64,000 nucleotides of DNA, from positions 5,000,609 to 5,064,608 of the forward strand of contig NZ_CP025096.1 in assembly GCF_002831565.1 (NCBI RefSeq), given 5' to 3'. This document shows positions 40,041 to 48,852 of the stretch, in pieces; within the stretch, counting starts at the first letter, position 1; every line of letters starts with the position of its first letter. A model generated the notes under the pieces. It had not been told where the DNA came from and ran no database searches. It worked only from the letters and a program-made list of their open reading frames with translations. A program made the translations under genes and the position numbers. This DNA comes from Spirosoma pollinicola. GTDB taxonomy: Bacteria > Bacteroidota > Bacteroidia > Cytophagales > Spirosomataceae.

Positions 40041-41501
40041 TTACTTTTCAAGGGCTGCTATGGCTTTTTCAATCTTGGCGGCAATGCCCTGGCTGGGACG
40101 CTCGGCGAAGTTTTCGATAATAGTTCCGTCGGCACCAATTAACACGTAATGAGGATAGGTGCTCACGATGTATTTTTCACTCAACGTTTTTGTCCAGGCC
40201 CGATTAGCATACAGATTAATGGTTTTTAGACCAAACCGTTTCGAGGCCGCTTTCCACTTGGGCAGTTGCTGGTTATCGGCCGCGCCAGGTGTGCCAATGC
40301 AGATACTAATAATTTTGACGGGTTTCCCTTTAAACTGCTCAACCAGTTTGTTCTCATAGGGCATTTCCTGAATGCATCCGCCACAGGTCGTGAACCAGAA
40401 ACTGAGGTAAACCACTTGACCTTTGTACTGACTGAGCGTGGTTAGCGAATCATTCGCATCGACCAGCGCGAAATTGGGGGCTTTATCGCCCGACTGTAAT
40501 AGCTTCACATTACTACGATCGCGCTGCTTGATGTAATCAACCAAGTATTTAAACTGAGCAGGAAATTGTTTTTTGAATTTTGTCTCAACCCAATTTGGAT
40601 TATCTCCTGAGCCGCTCAATTCCCAGATCTCAAAAAAAGAACCCGCGTTTGGCCCCAATTCCTTTTTGGCGTAATCGATCAGGGCTTGTGATGAAGGTTT
40701 TGGTTCGGCCTGGCGTATCTGCCAGAAGAGTTGTTCCCGTATAAATCGCAGATAGTCATACTGGTACAACGCCGTCAGGTTCTTCACCTTGATTCGACTT
40801 TTAAACGCGTAATAGGAAGCAGGAATCACCTGTTTTTTCCTTTGATACTCGGTCTGGTACCAAACCATATACACCCTAAGCCAGGCGTCTGAATAATTGA
40901 GTGCATTAGTTTCGTACGTTTTGAACCAATCGGGTAAGGTGTGCTTCTTCTGATACGCCATCCAGAACTGATCCTGTTTCTGGTAGGTTTCATCCATCAT
41001 TTTCTGAAAAGGAACGAGATTGACCGCCCGCATGCCCTCATTCATACAGGCCTGTAGGGGGTCATTCAGCACTTGGGTTTTAGCCTGATAATACTGTTGG
41101 ACTTCCTTGTTTTTGCCCTCGAAAGTGACTAATGGCTGTTTATGACCCTCATTCCGTTCCGCTACAATGGAGAGATGGATTGTATCGCCAGGGACTCCTA
41201 CGAGTACACAAGTCGAATCGGCAATGGTCAGAACCGATTGGCCTACGCTTCTCAATGGGCTGTTTACGTAAATCTCACGTCGGTTCAGCGGTATAGAGTC
41301 CCGAACCGAACTCACATCATTCTGAGGAAAGCTATGGTAGGTATCCAACTTTACGGGTAGCGTTTGGGCTTGTGGCACTGACTTAATGTGCACCGTAAGC
41401 CCCCCCCTTAGAGCCAATTTCGGAAGCAAGGCTTCTTTAGACTGGGCTATACAGATGGGTAGACTAAAAACGAGCATGAAAGCAGTCGGTAATGATTTCA
41501 T
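40041..41501 (-). CDS. TlpA-family protein with atypical TCGGC redox site
   Basis: A 486-residue exported protein (signal peptide ending CIAQS). About 340 residues of N-terminal sequence (signature GKNKEVQQYYQAKTQVL, typical of DUF4369/TlpA fusions) precede the thioredoxin domain: VVYLSFWFTTCGGCIQEMP with Thr372, Cys373 and Cys376, then STYPHYVLIG with the cis-Pro. The usual Trp before the first Cys is Thr here, which would shift redox potential and partner choice. Periplasmic thiol chemistry is expected; its substrate is unknown. Confidence 0.83.
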   Translation of the reverse strand: MKSLPTAFMLVFSLPICIAQSKEALLPKLALRGGLTVHIKSVPQAQTLPVKLDTYHSFPQNDVSSVRDSIPLNRREIYVNSPLRSVGQSVLTIADSTCVLVGVPGDTIHLSIVAERNEGHKQPLVTFEGKNKEVQQYYQAKTQVLNDPLQACMNEGMRAVNLVPFQKMMDETYQKQDQFWMAYQKKHTLPDWFKTYETNALNYSDAWLRVYMVWYQTEYQRKKQVIPASYYAFKSRIKVKNLTALYQYDYLRFIREQLFWQIRQAEPKPSSQALIDYAKKELGPNAGSFFEIWELSGSGDNPNWVETKFKKQFPAQFKYLVDYIKQRDRSNVKLLQSGDKAPNFALVDANDSLTTLSQYKGQVVYLSFWFTTCGGCIQEMPYENKLVEQFKGKPVKIISICIGTPGAADNQQLPKWKAASKRFGLKTINLYANRAWTKTLSEKYIVSTYPHYVLIGADGTIIENFAERPSQGIAAKIEKAIAALEK

Positions 41502-41663
41502 TTTAGCTCCCGATTAAATGAGGTAACAAGGAAGAGTAAATGTAAACTAAAAATCTAGTTTACTAGTGGTTCCCTGTTTTTTATTTCTGATGAACTGGTT
41601 GTAAGCGAGAGCAGATGCGTTTAGGTTGGTATAGACCATATGCTACGAATTGCATCAAAAAAC

Positions 41664-41743
41664 ATTGTAATAGAAAACGCTCCTCAAAGTGAGAAGGAGG
41701 AGCACTTGTGAGGCTGCTGCTTAAATGGGGCATTTAGTTGTAA
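41664..41743 (+). repeat. 75-nt intergenic repeat, copy
   Basis: ATAGAAAACGCTCC, AGTGAGAAGGAGGAGC, TGTGAGGCTGCTGCTTAAATG, GGGCATTTAG. A GC-rich CCCGCCACCGCGG hairpin follows at about 41769. It sits in the 478-bp gap 41502-41979. Confidence 0.8.
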
Positions 41744-41979
41744 GGCTTGTATTAGTAACTGCCAAGTGGCCCGCCACCGCGGTACAACCCCTAGCATACG
41801 TTTTATATCATAGTCTAACTACCAGACAAAAAGAGGAGAGAAGTCAGCTTATCAAAAGGCGAAGTCATTCATTTCTGGTGCTCCTACTTCGGGCTATAGC
41901 TCAGTCATCAGACGAACGGTTTAAAATAGCCTTGTTCAGGATAATACGATTCGTATCGACATTGAACTAGTAGCCGCCA

Positions 41980-42429
41980 ATGCCTTCATCAATTAATAAT
42001 ATACAGGTATTACACTTAGGTAAGCACTATATATCAACTATTTGCTTTATGATTGAGCACTACAAAATATGGGAGTACCATTGCAAGAACGTTTTAAGAG
42101 GTGATACGGATAGTTGGCAGCCATCTGCTAAAATTGACTTAGAGGAAGGAAACCCAATCTATGCAATCCATAATCCGTTCATTTTAAAAGCACTTAGGAT
42201 TATTCACGGTAGCCCCTCTGACACGGAGGCATACGGAATGTGGACAAAACCGACTAGCATAGGCAACATCATCGATGATTCAATAAGTGAATACGTATTT
42301 AGGTATCGATACTTAGATGAGGCAACTCTTGAAGCCTTTAAACTATTTTTCACTGTATGGGTCAATCCAGATACTGATCAACCGTTTATGAACTCTTTGA
42401 TAAATCGGGTTCAACAAACAGGTAGATAG
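41980..42429 (+). CDS. hypothetical protein
   Basis: A 149-residue protein without signal peptide (MPSSINNIQVLHLGKHYIST). It is rich in aromatic and acidic residues and mostly helical (LKALRIIHGS, DEATLEAFKLFFTVWV). No known family recognised; ATG at 41980. Confidence 0.55.
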   Translation: MPSSINNIQVLHLGKHYISTICFMIEHYKIWEYHCKNVLRGDTDSWQPSAKIDLEEGNPIYAIHNPFILKALRIIHGSPSDTEAYGMWTKPTSIGNIIDDSISEYVFRYRYLDEATLEAFKLFFTVWVNPDTDQPFMNSLINRVQQTGR

Positions 42430-42476
42430 CTTAGTATACTTTAAGGAATCACTTCCCAAAAGTTTCTTCCACCTGC

Positions 42477-42716
42477 TTAGACATTTTGTTTGTTAAGATT
42501 GCAATCGTTTTCATCAAATAATTTGATTTTGAATGTCAACCAAGGGTTTGGCAACTCACTCTCTGTAAGCTGACCTTGTTGTAGATTACGGACATCTTCG
42601 TTCACATACGGATCTAAAGGTGTACCTGCTCGTTCTACATTCTTTTTAATAATGGCTAGCGACTTATCAGGCCAGTTAAGTACGCACGCGACAGCTTCCA
42701 CGTAAGCGGCACTCAA
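42477..42716 (-). pseudogene. downstream part of an interrupted membrane-protein gene
   Basis: A 79-codon frame directly continuing that of 42717-43115 after its TAA, with only a TTG (42714-42716) as possible start and no internal ATG. It reads SAAYVEAVACVLNWPDKSL to the tail LFDENDCNLNKQNV, soluble and slightly acidic. It could be a separate short gene started at TTG with zero-gap coupling, or the C-terminal half of one gene split by a nonsense mutation. The latter looks simpler. Confidence 0.4.
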
Positions 42717-43115
42717 TTAAAGATGTTGAAAGAAGTAGCCAAACCATTTTAAGGCAGAAGCAGTAATCAAAACACCGGTTATACATGTAGCTAATAAAGT
42801 GGTGGTCAACGATTGAGGATAAGGTAGAAATGAACTGTACCACCTGTTAAATCGATAAAGCATGTATAGCCAAATAACCCATTCGACCAAAATAATAAAG
42901 CCCGATAGGCGGTAAAGTTGAGTTAGGTCTTTTCGAATATGCCCATCTTCCCAGCGTAGAGAGTCCGCAATAAAGAACCCATTCAAGTACTCATGAGCAT
43001 ACGCCAGAAAGAAAGGAACAAAGTAACAGGCAAACACATTGATAGCTATCAGTAAACACAATCTGCCTACTAACTGCCCGACCGTCTTCAAATCATCTAC
43101 GTCCTTTGATGTCAT
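42717..43115 (-). CDS. membrane protein of unknown function, possibly truncated
   Basis: A 132-residue protein with three hydrophobic helices (about residues 15-40, 65-88 and 100-122) and a short cytoplasmic N-terminus (MTSKDVDDLKTV). It stops at TAA 42717-42719, immediately followed in the same frame by another 79 codons. ATG at 43115 chosen; an earlier in-frame TTG at 43139 is possible. No family recognised. Confidence 0.55.
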   Translation of the reverse strand: MTSKDVDDLKTVGQLVGRLCLLIAINVFACYFVPFFLAYAHEYLNGFFIADSLRWEDGHIRKDLTQLYRLSGFIILVEWVIWLYMLYRFNRWYSSFLPYPQSLTTTLLATCITGVLITASALKWFGYFFQHL

Positions 43116-43259
43116 TTTCCTTCTAAGTAGTTTAGTCAACTAGTCAATCTGGTTTTGACCAGTACCTGAGGCGTCTTCTAAGTAAGTTGATTTACTACTC
43201 AACAACATCAGTAAAAAGGCACCACGCACAAACAAAGCAGTAGTTTCGTTCTTATAAAA

Positions 43260-43877
43260 TCAGATGATGCCTAGCCGTTGGGCTACGTTTACGATGTTCG
43301 TGCGAAACCCCAGTTGATGACGAGAAGCGATTAATTTCTTTAGTTCTGCTCGAGCTTCTTCTTTCCGGCCTAAGCGGGCCAATAACAACATCCGTAAATG
43401 AGAGAAGCCCATTCGCTCACACTCCTGGAGAATGTCATCGACTGAATTAAATTGATTCAAGTAGGGCAAAATGCGAGTCAGTATTAGATTATTCAGATAG
43501 CTGATCATAATCTGTTCTGGAGCAGTAGCATCCAAGGCTAACCACTGAGTACCCCGTTTCTTGCCATAAAACTGGCCTAGATTACGATCAAATACGGAGT
43601 ATGGGTAGCCTTCAAAAGGGAATACAGGGAGCTCTTGGCCAGGATGGGTTAATTCCCAAACGTCATCTGATAGGATCTGAACACGAATCGTGAAAATCGC
43701 TACCTGATGATAATACGAATGAGTTAAATCGCGCTGAATCGTTACTAGTTTACCAACCTGATCAGATTTAAGGTAAAACTGATTATCTTTTTGTTGGTAC
43801 CCACTGGTCAATAACTGGTGGGCAAAGGAACGCTTGATAACCCGCTGGTACTTGTTATTGATAACCGATAGGCGCAT
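43260..43877 (-). CDS. DUF4304-like cytoplasmic protein
   Basis: A 205-residue soluble protein. The N-terminal part (FAHQLLTSGYQQKDNQFYL, VGKLVTIQRDLTH, HQVAIFTIRVQIL) resembles DUF4304, a domain of unknown function that often sits near toxin and contact-inhibition loci. The C-terminal 60 residues are helical and TPR-like (LLLARLGRKEEARAELKKL). Single gene. The domain call is by pattern only. Confidence 0.5.
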   Translation of the reverse strand: MRLSVINNKYQRVIKRSFAHQLLTSGYQQKDNQFYLKSDQVGKLVTIQRDLTHSYYHQVAIFTIRVQILSDDVWELTHPGQELPVFPFEGYPYSVFDRNLGQFYGKKRGTQWLALDATAPEQIMISYLNNLILTRILPYLNQFNSVDDILQECERMGFSHLRMLLLARLGRKEEARAELKKLIASRHQLGFRTNIVNVAQRLGII

Positions 43878-44082
43878 TACTTCGACGTTGTTTTACCAGA
43901 CAGCCTCCCACAAACTAGTTAGACGCATTTTTGAAAGCAAACAAATAGCAGCAAATAATTTCCTGATTAGAAAAATTATTTGAATTAAAGTTAGAGATTA
44001 TGTAGCCATGTTTTCAGGTAAGTCCCTGAATTTAATGGCAGACGCTAGATAAGGCCTTCATTTGTTATACCTTTTTTACTTC

Positions 44083-44160
44083 TGTCTCACAATTCGCTCC
44101 TCTACGAGACAAAGAAATCCTCCTGTTTGTGCTTCGTAAATAGGGCGTTTACTGAACCGG
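44083..44160 (+). repeat. 75-nt intergenic repeat, copy
   Basis: TGTCTCACAATTCGCTCC, ACGAGACAAAGAAATCC, TTGTGCTTCGTAAATA, GGGCGTTTACTGA. It sits in the 416-bp gap between divergent genes (43878-44293). Confidence 0.8.
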
Positions 44161-44293
44161 ATCGTACACGAGCAGCTAGTCCAATACTGCTACCTTAACT
44201 GACATACTGTTGGTTATATAAGATAATTCAGCCCTAACTACTTAACAATCCTTCTAGTTCGTTCCTATACTGAATCCTAAATTAGACTAATGA

Positions 44294-44794
44294 ATGAAGC
44301 TCCCTAAATGGCTCTTTATTACCATTCAATTAATTGGAATCATAGGTGGAACTTGTTGTTAGGCTCAATCACAAACCGAGAATCCAATCTGGAAACCTTG
44401 TCCCCTTATACCCACTACCGATTCAACTACATTCCAACGAACACTTGATTCAGTCGCTAATTACTTGCCTGGGCGATGGGAGCTAGTAGAAGTCGGTGGC
44501 GGCTGGGGGCCTAACCGAAAACCATATCGAGTCGTTGAGTTGGTCATAAATCAAAAGCGCGAAGGTGTTGTGTACGAAAACGGCGTGGAGACAGCCACTT
44601 TTCAATTAACCCTGAAAATGAGACTGAATACAGTATGGTTTCGTATTAATCAGCAAGGGAAATCTATCTTTAAATTACCCCTTGGACCTAATAGGTGGGG
44701 TCTAATGAGTCTATGTGGTGAGAAACTAGGTCTGTCTGATTCATACGCGGATGGGTACGCTTATGCCTTTAGAAGAGTGCCCAGCAAGAATTAG
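44294..44794 (+). pseudogene. lipocalin-like secreted protein gene with a stop codon in the signal peptide
   Basis: From the ATG at 44294 the frame encodes a normal signal peptide (MKLPKWLFITIQLIGIIGGT, then Cys-Cys). It hits TAG at 44360-44362, just before the expected AQS cleavage region, and then stays open to 44794. The continuation (LDSVANYLPGRWELVEVG, GVVYENGVETATFQL, YADGYAYAFRRV) is paralogous to 37813-38361. The stop therefore inactivates an otherwise intact gene, unless the codon is read through or a TTG at 44465 yields an unexported fragment. Confidence 0.75.
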
Positions 44795-44812
44795 GTTAAC
44801 ATAGTTCATATT

Positions 44813-44828
44813 GCCACTTATATTATAA
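44813..44828 (+). promoter_or_regulatory. GCCACTTATATTATAA motif
   Basis: About 20 nt upstream of the secreted-protein gene at 44848; the 3' part deviates from the consensus. Confidence 0.4.
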
Positions 44829-44847
44829 AGTTTGACTGACTTAAAGA

Positions 44848-45435
44848 ATGCTATCAATAAACCAGTTACTGCTGTCACTATTATATATAGTGACACCTTT
44901 TTGCGGACAATGCCAGTCAAAGGCGCTAGTAATCAATCAATTACAAACTGATAGTGTTACTGCGCTGCTTAATGACATTAACTGGCACGGCAAAGCATTG
45001 GCTTCCCAAGAAAGTTGGCGGTTCAGTAATCAGAAACAGAAGATTAAACCTTGGTTTGATATCGGCTTTGTCGTTTACTCGCCTTATGTAACATCATCTG
45101 ATGGGATCACGCATGTAACTCATATACTGCCAAGCCAATTTCTTAGTATTAGTCATTTACCGACAACGACAGGTACATTTGATTTGTCCGACCTAATTAT
45201 CAATCAACGGTTAAAAATAAAGGTGGAATATGAATTGATTGAAGGTGGAGATGGAATTACGAATCGATACGTCTTATCCAAAAGCACTGATAACTGGATA
45301 AAAATTATAAGATACGACCCTAAGACTAAGCTAGTCATAGGCGCCTTCAATCTAGAATTGATCGGTCGCTCGGATGAAGTAGCCCATTTTAAAAATGGTG
45401 TTTTTAAAGTCAGAATGACAGACGAGTTTAAATAA
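44848..45435 (+). CDS. secreted protein of unknown function
   Basis: A 195-residue protein with a signal peptide (1-22, ending FCGQCQ). The mature part is beta-rich (FDIGFVVYSPYVT, LKIKVEYELIEGGDG, LVIGAFNLELIGR), ending GVFKVRMTDEFK. The pattern of a strand-rich domain ending in a charged tail resembles DUF6252-type lipoproteins, but the match is not secure. Confidence 0.55.
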   Translation: MLSINQLLLSLLYIVTPFCGQCQSKALVINQLQTDSVTALLNDINWHGKALASQESWRFSNQKQKIKPWFDIGFVVYSPYVTSSDGITHVTHILPSQFLSISHLPTTTGTFDLSDLIINQRLKIKVEYELIEGGDGITNRYVLSKSTDNWIKIIRYDPKTKLVIGAFNLELIGRSDEVAHFKNGVFKVRMTDEFK

Positions 45436-45774
45436 CTTGTTGGGTCAATCCCTTTTACAGTAGAAAGGCTAACTACGATACATAGGATTAAATGATAGTA
45501 TACTCAGTTTCATTGCTTTCAGGAGAATGGAACGTTTCATCAGTGTTTCACATAGCATAATCAATGTGGCTGCGGTTGCAAGAGTCATCTAAAGAATTGT
45601 CAACTACTATCCAGAGCATAAACCTCTGGATTTTGTTATTCGTTTTGTGTACACTTATAAACCCGGTTGTGTTGCACCTTTCATAGGGTATGTCTGATCA
45701 CTATTAACTTATTTCCAACCTTTTAAAGTCGTTAGGGGTCTTTGTCTTGTAAGTTATCTATAACAGAAATCCTT
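45436..45774. other. intergenic stretch with a single MITE-end-like string
   Basis: 339 bp. The only recognisable item is GTGGCTGCGGTTGCAAGAGTC around 45565-45588, similar to the ends of the element at 37149-37278; a partner end was not found. A TACACTTATAAAC string near 45649 is a weak version of the exported-gene motif. Confidence 0.35.
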
Positions 45775-46584
45775 ATGCGCTACTTTTTTACGGTTGTAAG
45801 CCTTTTACTGCTTAACGTAAGCTGCCGGGAACAAAATAGGGTCCCCCCCTTAGATGCTTTTGTTACATCCCTTGCCGACCTGCCTACTACCTACCAATCG
45901 TTTCAAGGGGGTAGCGCTGCCGCCGGTCGTCTTAAACGTGAAACCCAGAACGGCAAAACCACTGGCGAATGGCGTTATAATGAGCGCGGCCAATTAATTG
46001 AGTGGCGACTTTACCGGTTTGATGCCGTGGAATCAGCCGTTCAGTATCGTTACGACAAAGATGGCCGCTTACTGTATGTACAGCAATTCGCCAATAACTG
46101 CGGCTACTCAAGTGTCTATAATTGTAGTGGCCCGGTGGAATGGACCAGTTACGACCAGTTATTGTCTGACGCCGCCGGGCGTATTACGGAGAGCCGGACG
46201 TATCTTAAGCTGAATGGAAACTGGGAGTTTCGTAGCAAAAGCGTGTATGCGTATAACGCGCAGGGTCAAATTACAAACGTGCTACGGTATGATGCTAAGG
46301 GCGTATTGGCCGTTACTCAAACGCTTACTTACGACACACATGCCAATGTAATAGCTAGTAGAGAACAAAGCACCGTAGCTTCCGCTGACCTCGCTGACCG
46401 CACGTTTACCTATGCGTATGACACCGGCCGCAATCCCTATTTTAACACGGTCTACTATCCTGCTGCCCTGTTTTTAAGCCGTAATACGCAATTAGCTCCA
46501 GGGTTAACTTATGACTACCGCGCTGATGGCTTGCCGGTACGTATCCGTCAAAATGGGAGCATTACGGAATTGGAGTACTATTAA
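45775..46584 (+). CDS. lipoprotein with YD-like repeats
   Basis: A 269-residue protein with a lipoprotein signal (LLNVSC). The mature part repeats short YD/RHS-like units (EWRYNERGQLIEWRLY, YRYDKDGRLLYVQQF, YAYNAQGQITNVLRYD, LTYDTHANVIAS, FTYAYDTGRNP, LTYDYRADGLPVRI). These small YD-repeat lipoproteins are common in Cytophagales and of unknown function. ATG at 45775 chosen because it starts the signal peptide. Confidence 0.7.
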   Translation: MRYFFTVVSLLLLNVSCREQNRVPPLDAFVTSLADLPTTYQSFQGGSAAAGRLKRETQNGKTTGEWRYNERGQLIEWRLYRFDAVESAVQYRYDKDGRLLYVQQFANNCGYSSVYNCSGPVEWTSYDQLLSDAAGRITESRTYLKLNGNWEFRSKSVYAYNAQGQITNVLRYDAKGVLAVTQTLTYDTHANVIASREQSTVASADLADRTFTYAYDTGRNPYFNTVYYPAALFLSRNTQLAPGLTYDYRADGLPVRIRQNGSITELEYY

Positions 46585-46651
46585 AAGCAGGAGATATCCA
46601 AACAAATGGGCGTAGGCTACTTACTATGTTGGACAGCTATTTAAAATCAGT

Positions 46652-46727
46652 TTCTTACTAAGCCCTTTTACTTGAGACGACAGAGTCTTCCTACATCTGC
46701 TTTAGGAAATGGGCGTTTAAGGAAACG
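46652..46727 (+). repeat. 75-nt intergenic repeat, copy with prefix
   Basis: TTGAGACGACAGAGTC, CTACATCTGCTT, GGGCGTTTAAGGAAACG; the 5' arm (TTCTTACTAAGCCC) is diverged. The prefix GTTGGACAGCTATTTAAAAT precedes it. It occupies the 305-bp gap 46585-46889. Confidence 0.75.
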
Positions 46728-46889
46728 CTTCATTATTAAGTATTTTGCCTGACGCGTCCTACGTTGGCCAACATACGGCCCCCTATACACCAGCCGGGAA
46801 TGGTTAATTTGGCCCTAGGAAAGCCCAGGTAAGTAAACTAGCCCTAACCCCTACTTTCTTTTGTTTAGCCTTTAGTTGATTCGTTGCTT

Positions 46890-48170
46890 ATGCGATCCGC
46901 TACGTTGCAGGCACTTCTTAGCTGCCTACTCGGTCTGTTACTCCTGGCTTGCGTAGACCCCGAAGATCTGGTGCTACACGGCACAGTGGACATTATCGTG
47001 GTGGATGGCACCGTGAACAATCTGGCCGAACCCCAGTTTATTCGGCTCACCTACGCCCGAGCCGACCGGCTGACGGGCCGGTCTGGCAACCTGCCCATTA
47101 CCAAAGCCAGCGTTGAGGTTTGGGAGGACTCCGCCCGAGTGATCGCTTGCCATGAAACCACGGATGGTGTCTACCAACTACCGGCCGACTTTAAAGGTCA
47201 GGTGGGTCATGCCTACCAGCTACGATTCACCCTCACCGATGGTAGCCAGTATGTCTCCACTCAACAACTGATGCCCGCGACCGCTCCTATTAATAAGATT
47301 CGTGCTCAATTCAACCTGAACAGTCTGTCCCCCTCCGTGCGGGGCTACTATACCTCGGGCCATGATATATTCATCGAGTTACAGGATCCCATCGAGCAGC
47401 GCAACTACTACCGCTGGGATCTGGTCGACTATGAACCCCAATACTGGTGCCGTAGCTGCGAGCAGGGCTTTTACAACATCTATAATGTCATCGAAGACTA
47501 TCATGGCATTTACCGCTCGGGGCCAGACCTCTACGAAGCGTGCTACTACCCGCCTTACGTTTATATCGGTGATTTCGTTTACGGCCGCACGTTTGATTAC
47601 CGGTGCCGTACCCAATGCTGGGAAATATTGCCCAGCTACGCGGTGACCCTCTTTGATGACCAGTACAGCAACGGGGGCCTCATCCCCAACTTCAAGGTAG
47701 CGGGCGTTCCCTTTTATCAGCATGGCCCTTGTCTGGTACAGGTACGGCAGTCCTCCCTGACGGTCGATGCCTACCGCTATTATAAGCTGTTTCAGGCGCA
47801 AACCCAGAACACGGGCGGCCTGGCCGACACGCCCCCCACGGCCCCGGTGGGTAATGTCCATAATGTGGCTAGCCCCAACCAGGTGGTGGTGGGTTATTTT
47901 ACGGCTACGGGGGTGTATACCAAGCCCATTTACATTGATCGTCAGGACTATCAGGGCGTGCCGCTGGGCCTGGATCTAACTAATGGCTATTCGAAATTTA
48001 TTGGCGGTGAACTCTTCTATGCCCTGAATGGCCGTGAGGTAACACCCGAGCCTGCCCCTGGCTCGAATACGCGCCCCCTTTTCCTCGACGGTACGCCCCG
48101 CCCGCCCACGGCCCTGTGTGCGCCCCTTGACCAACGAACACCGGTCAAGCCCGCAGGATGGCCCAACTAG
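46890..48170 (+). CDS. DUF4249 lipoprotein, copy B
   Basis: A 426-residue lipoprotein (LLLAC, Cys21), the same length as copy A at 29267-30547 and closely similar along its whole length (ACVDPEDLVLHGTVDIIVV, VNNLAEPQFIRL, YWCRSCEQGFYNIYN, ALCAPLDQRTPVKPAGWPN). Differences cluster around the middle (about residues 200-240) and near the C-terminus. No TonB-dependent receptor gene is adjacent, unlike most DUF4249 loci. ATG at 46890 gives the lipoprotein signal. Confidence 0.87.
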   Translation: MRSATLQALLSCLLGLLLLACVDPEDLVLHGTVDIIVVDGTVNNLAEPQFIRLTYARADRLTGRSGNLPITKASVEVWEDSARVIACHETTDGVYQLPADFKGQVGHAYQLRFTLTDGSQYVSTQQLMPATAPINKIRAQFNLNSLSPSVRGYYTSGHDIFIELQDPIEQRNYYRWDLVDYEPQYWCRSCEQGFYNIYNVIEDYHGIYRSGPDLYEACYYPPYVYIGDFVYGRTFDYRCRTQCWEILPSYAVTLFDDQYSNGGLIPNFKVAGVPFYQHGPCLVQVRQSSLTVDAYRYYKLFQAQTQNTGGLADTPPTAPVGNVHNVASPNQVVVGYFTATGVYTKPIYIDRQDYQGVPLGLDLTNGYSKFIGGELFYALNGREVTPEPAPGSNTRPLFLDGTPRPPTALCAPLDQRTPVKPAGWPN

Positions 48171-48281
48171 TCACCGTGACTGCCTAGCTGAAAATAAGAC
48201 TACTTCACGGTGAATCAATCGGTTGTACTTTATCCAGAGCCATAGGCTACGGATGGTGGTGGTCAGTTATCACTAATCCCT

Positions 48282-48300
48282 GTCTTGTAAAAACGCTCAA
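48282..48300 (+). repeat. partial 75-nt repeat (5' arm only)
   Basis: CTTGTAAAAACGCTC matches only the 5' arm. It is the last trace of the family before a 12-kb stretch without any copy. Confidence 0.3.
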
Positions 48301-48371
48301 TTCCTGCAACGGCTTTCTCAAAGGTTGGTCGTGAATTAACCACCAAATAGACAAAATAAACTCAAGTGACG

Positions 48372-48420
48372 AATTTGGCGGCCGCCGCTGCGCTAGGCCG
48401 CTCTAGCGGTCCATTTTTTA
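48372..48420 (+). terminator. GC-rich hairpin with T-run, possible terminator
   Basis: A cluster of GC-rich complementary strings (GGCGGCCGCCG, AGGCCGCT, AGCGGTCC) ends in ATTTTTTA. It could end plus-strand transcripts from the DUF4249 gene 200 nt upstream. Similar GC-rich inverted strings occur in several other gaps. Confidence 0.35.
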
Positions 48421-48423
48421 GAT

Positions 48424-48717
48424 TTACCCAATTATGGGTAAGTCAAGATAAACGACAGTCGATATAAATACGATCTCATCTCGATAAACAATCCGCATCG
48501 AGGAGGACAGCCGGGCGTTCGTATAATTAATGGCTTTCATCAGCGCCTGCTCGATGGTTAGCAAAGCAGGTACGACAAATCCTTCCGCTTCGATTCGTCC
48601 GATTAAGTCCAGGATATCGTTAGTCGAATAGGCCAGCACTGGACTCGACTGGTTAGCCATCGTTTCCAGGTAATCAAAAAAGGGATCACTTAGGTCGTAT
48701 AAAACGGTAGTTCTCAT
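48424..48717 (-). CDS. hypothetical protein
   Basis: A 97-residue soluble protein (MRTTVLYDLSDPFFDYLETM), helical in the middle (DILDLIGRIEAEGFVVPALL, IEQALMKAINYT) with a C-terminal beta hairpin (MRIVYRDEIVFISTVVYLDL). No family recognised. ATG at 48717 preferred over a TTG ten codons upstream. First (promoter-distal) gene of the minus-strand block 48.4-55.8 kb. Confidence 0.55.
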   Translation of the reverse strand: MRTTVLYDLSDPFFDYLETMANQSSPVLAYSTNDILDLIGRIEAEGFVVPALLTIEQALMKAINYTNARLSSSMRIVYRDEIVFISTVVYLDLPIIG

Positions 48718-48852
48718 ACCTAAATATCGCTTATCAGGGCAGTCCAATCTGGGTTAACAACAAATCTTTGGAAGAGAGGTGAATCATCTTTCCCCCGTTA
48801 TTGACTTTCGTTTTGTCCAAATTTTTGGACATTTTTCTTACTCTTAACCCAA

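Noticed and set aside
41725..41970. 81-codon plus-strand ORF
   Set aside because: It starts within the repeat copy at 41664-41743 and lacks any recognisable features.
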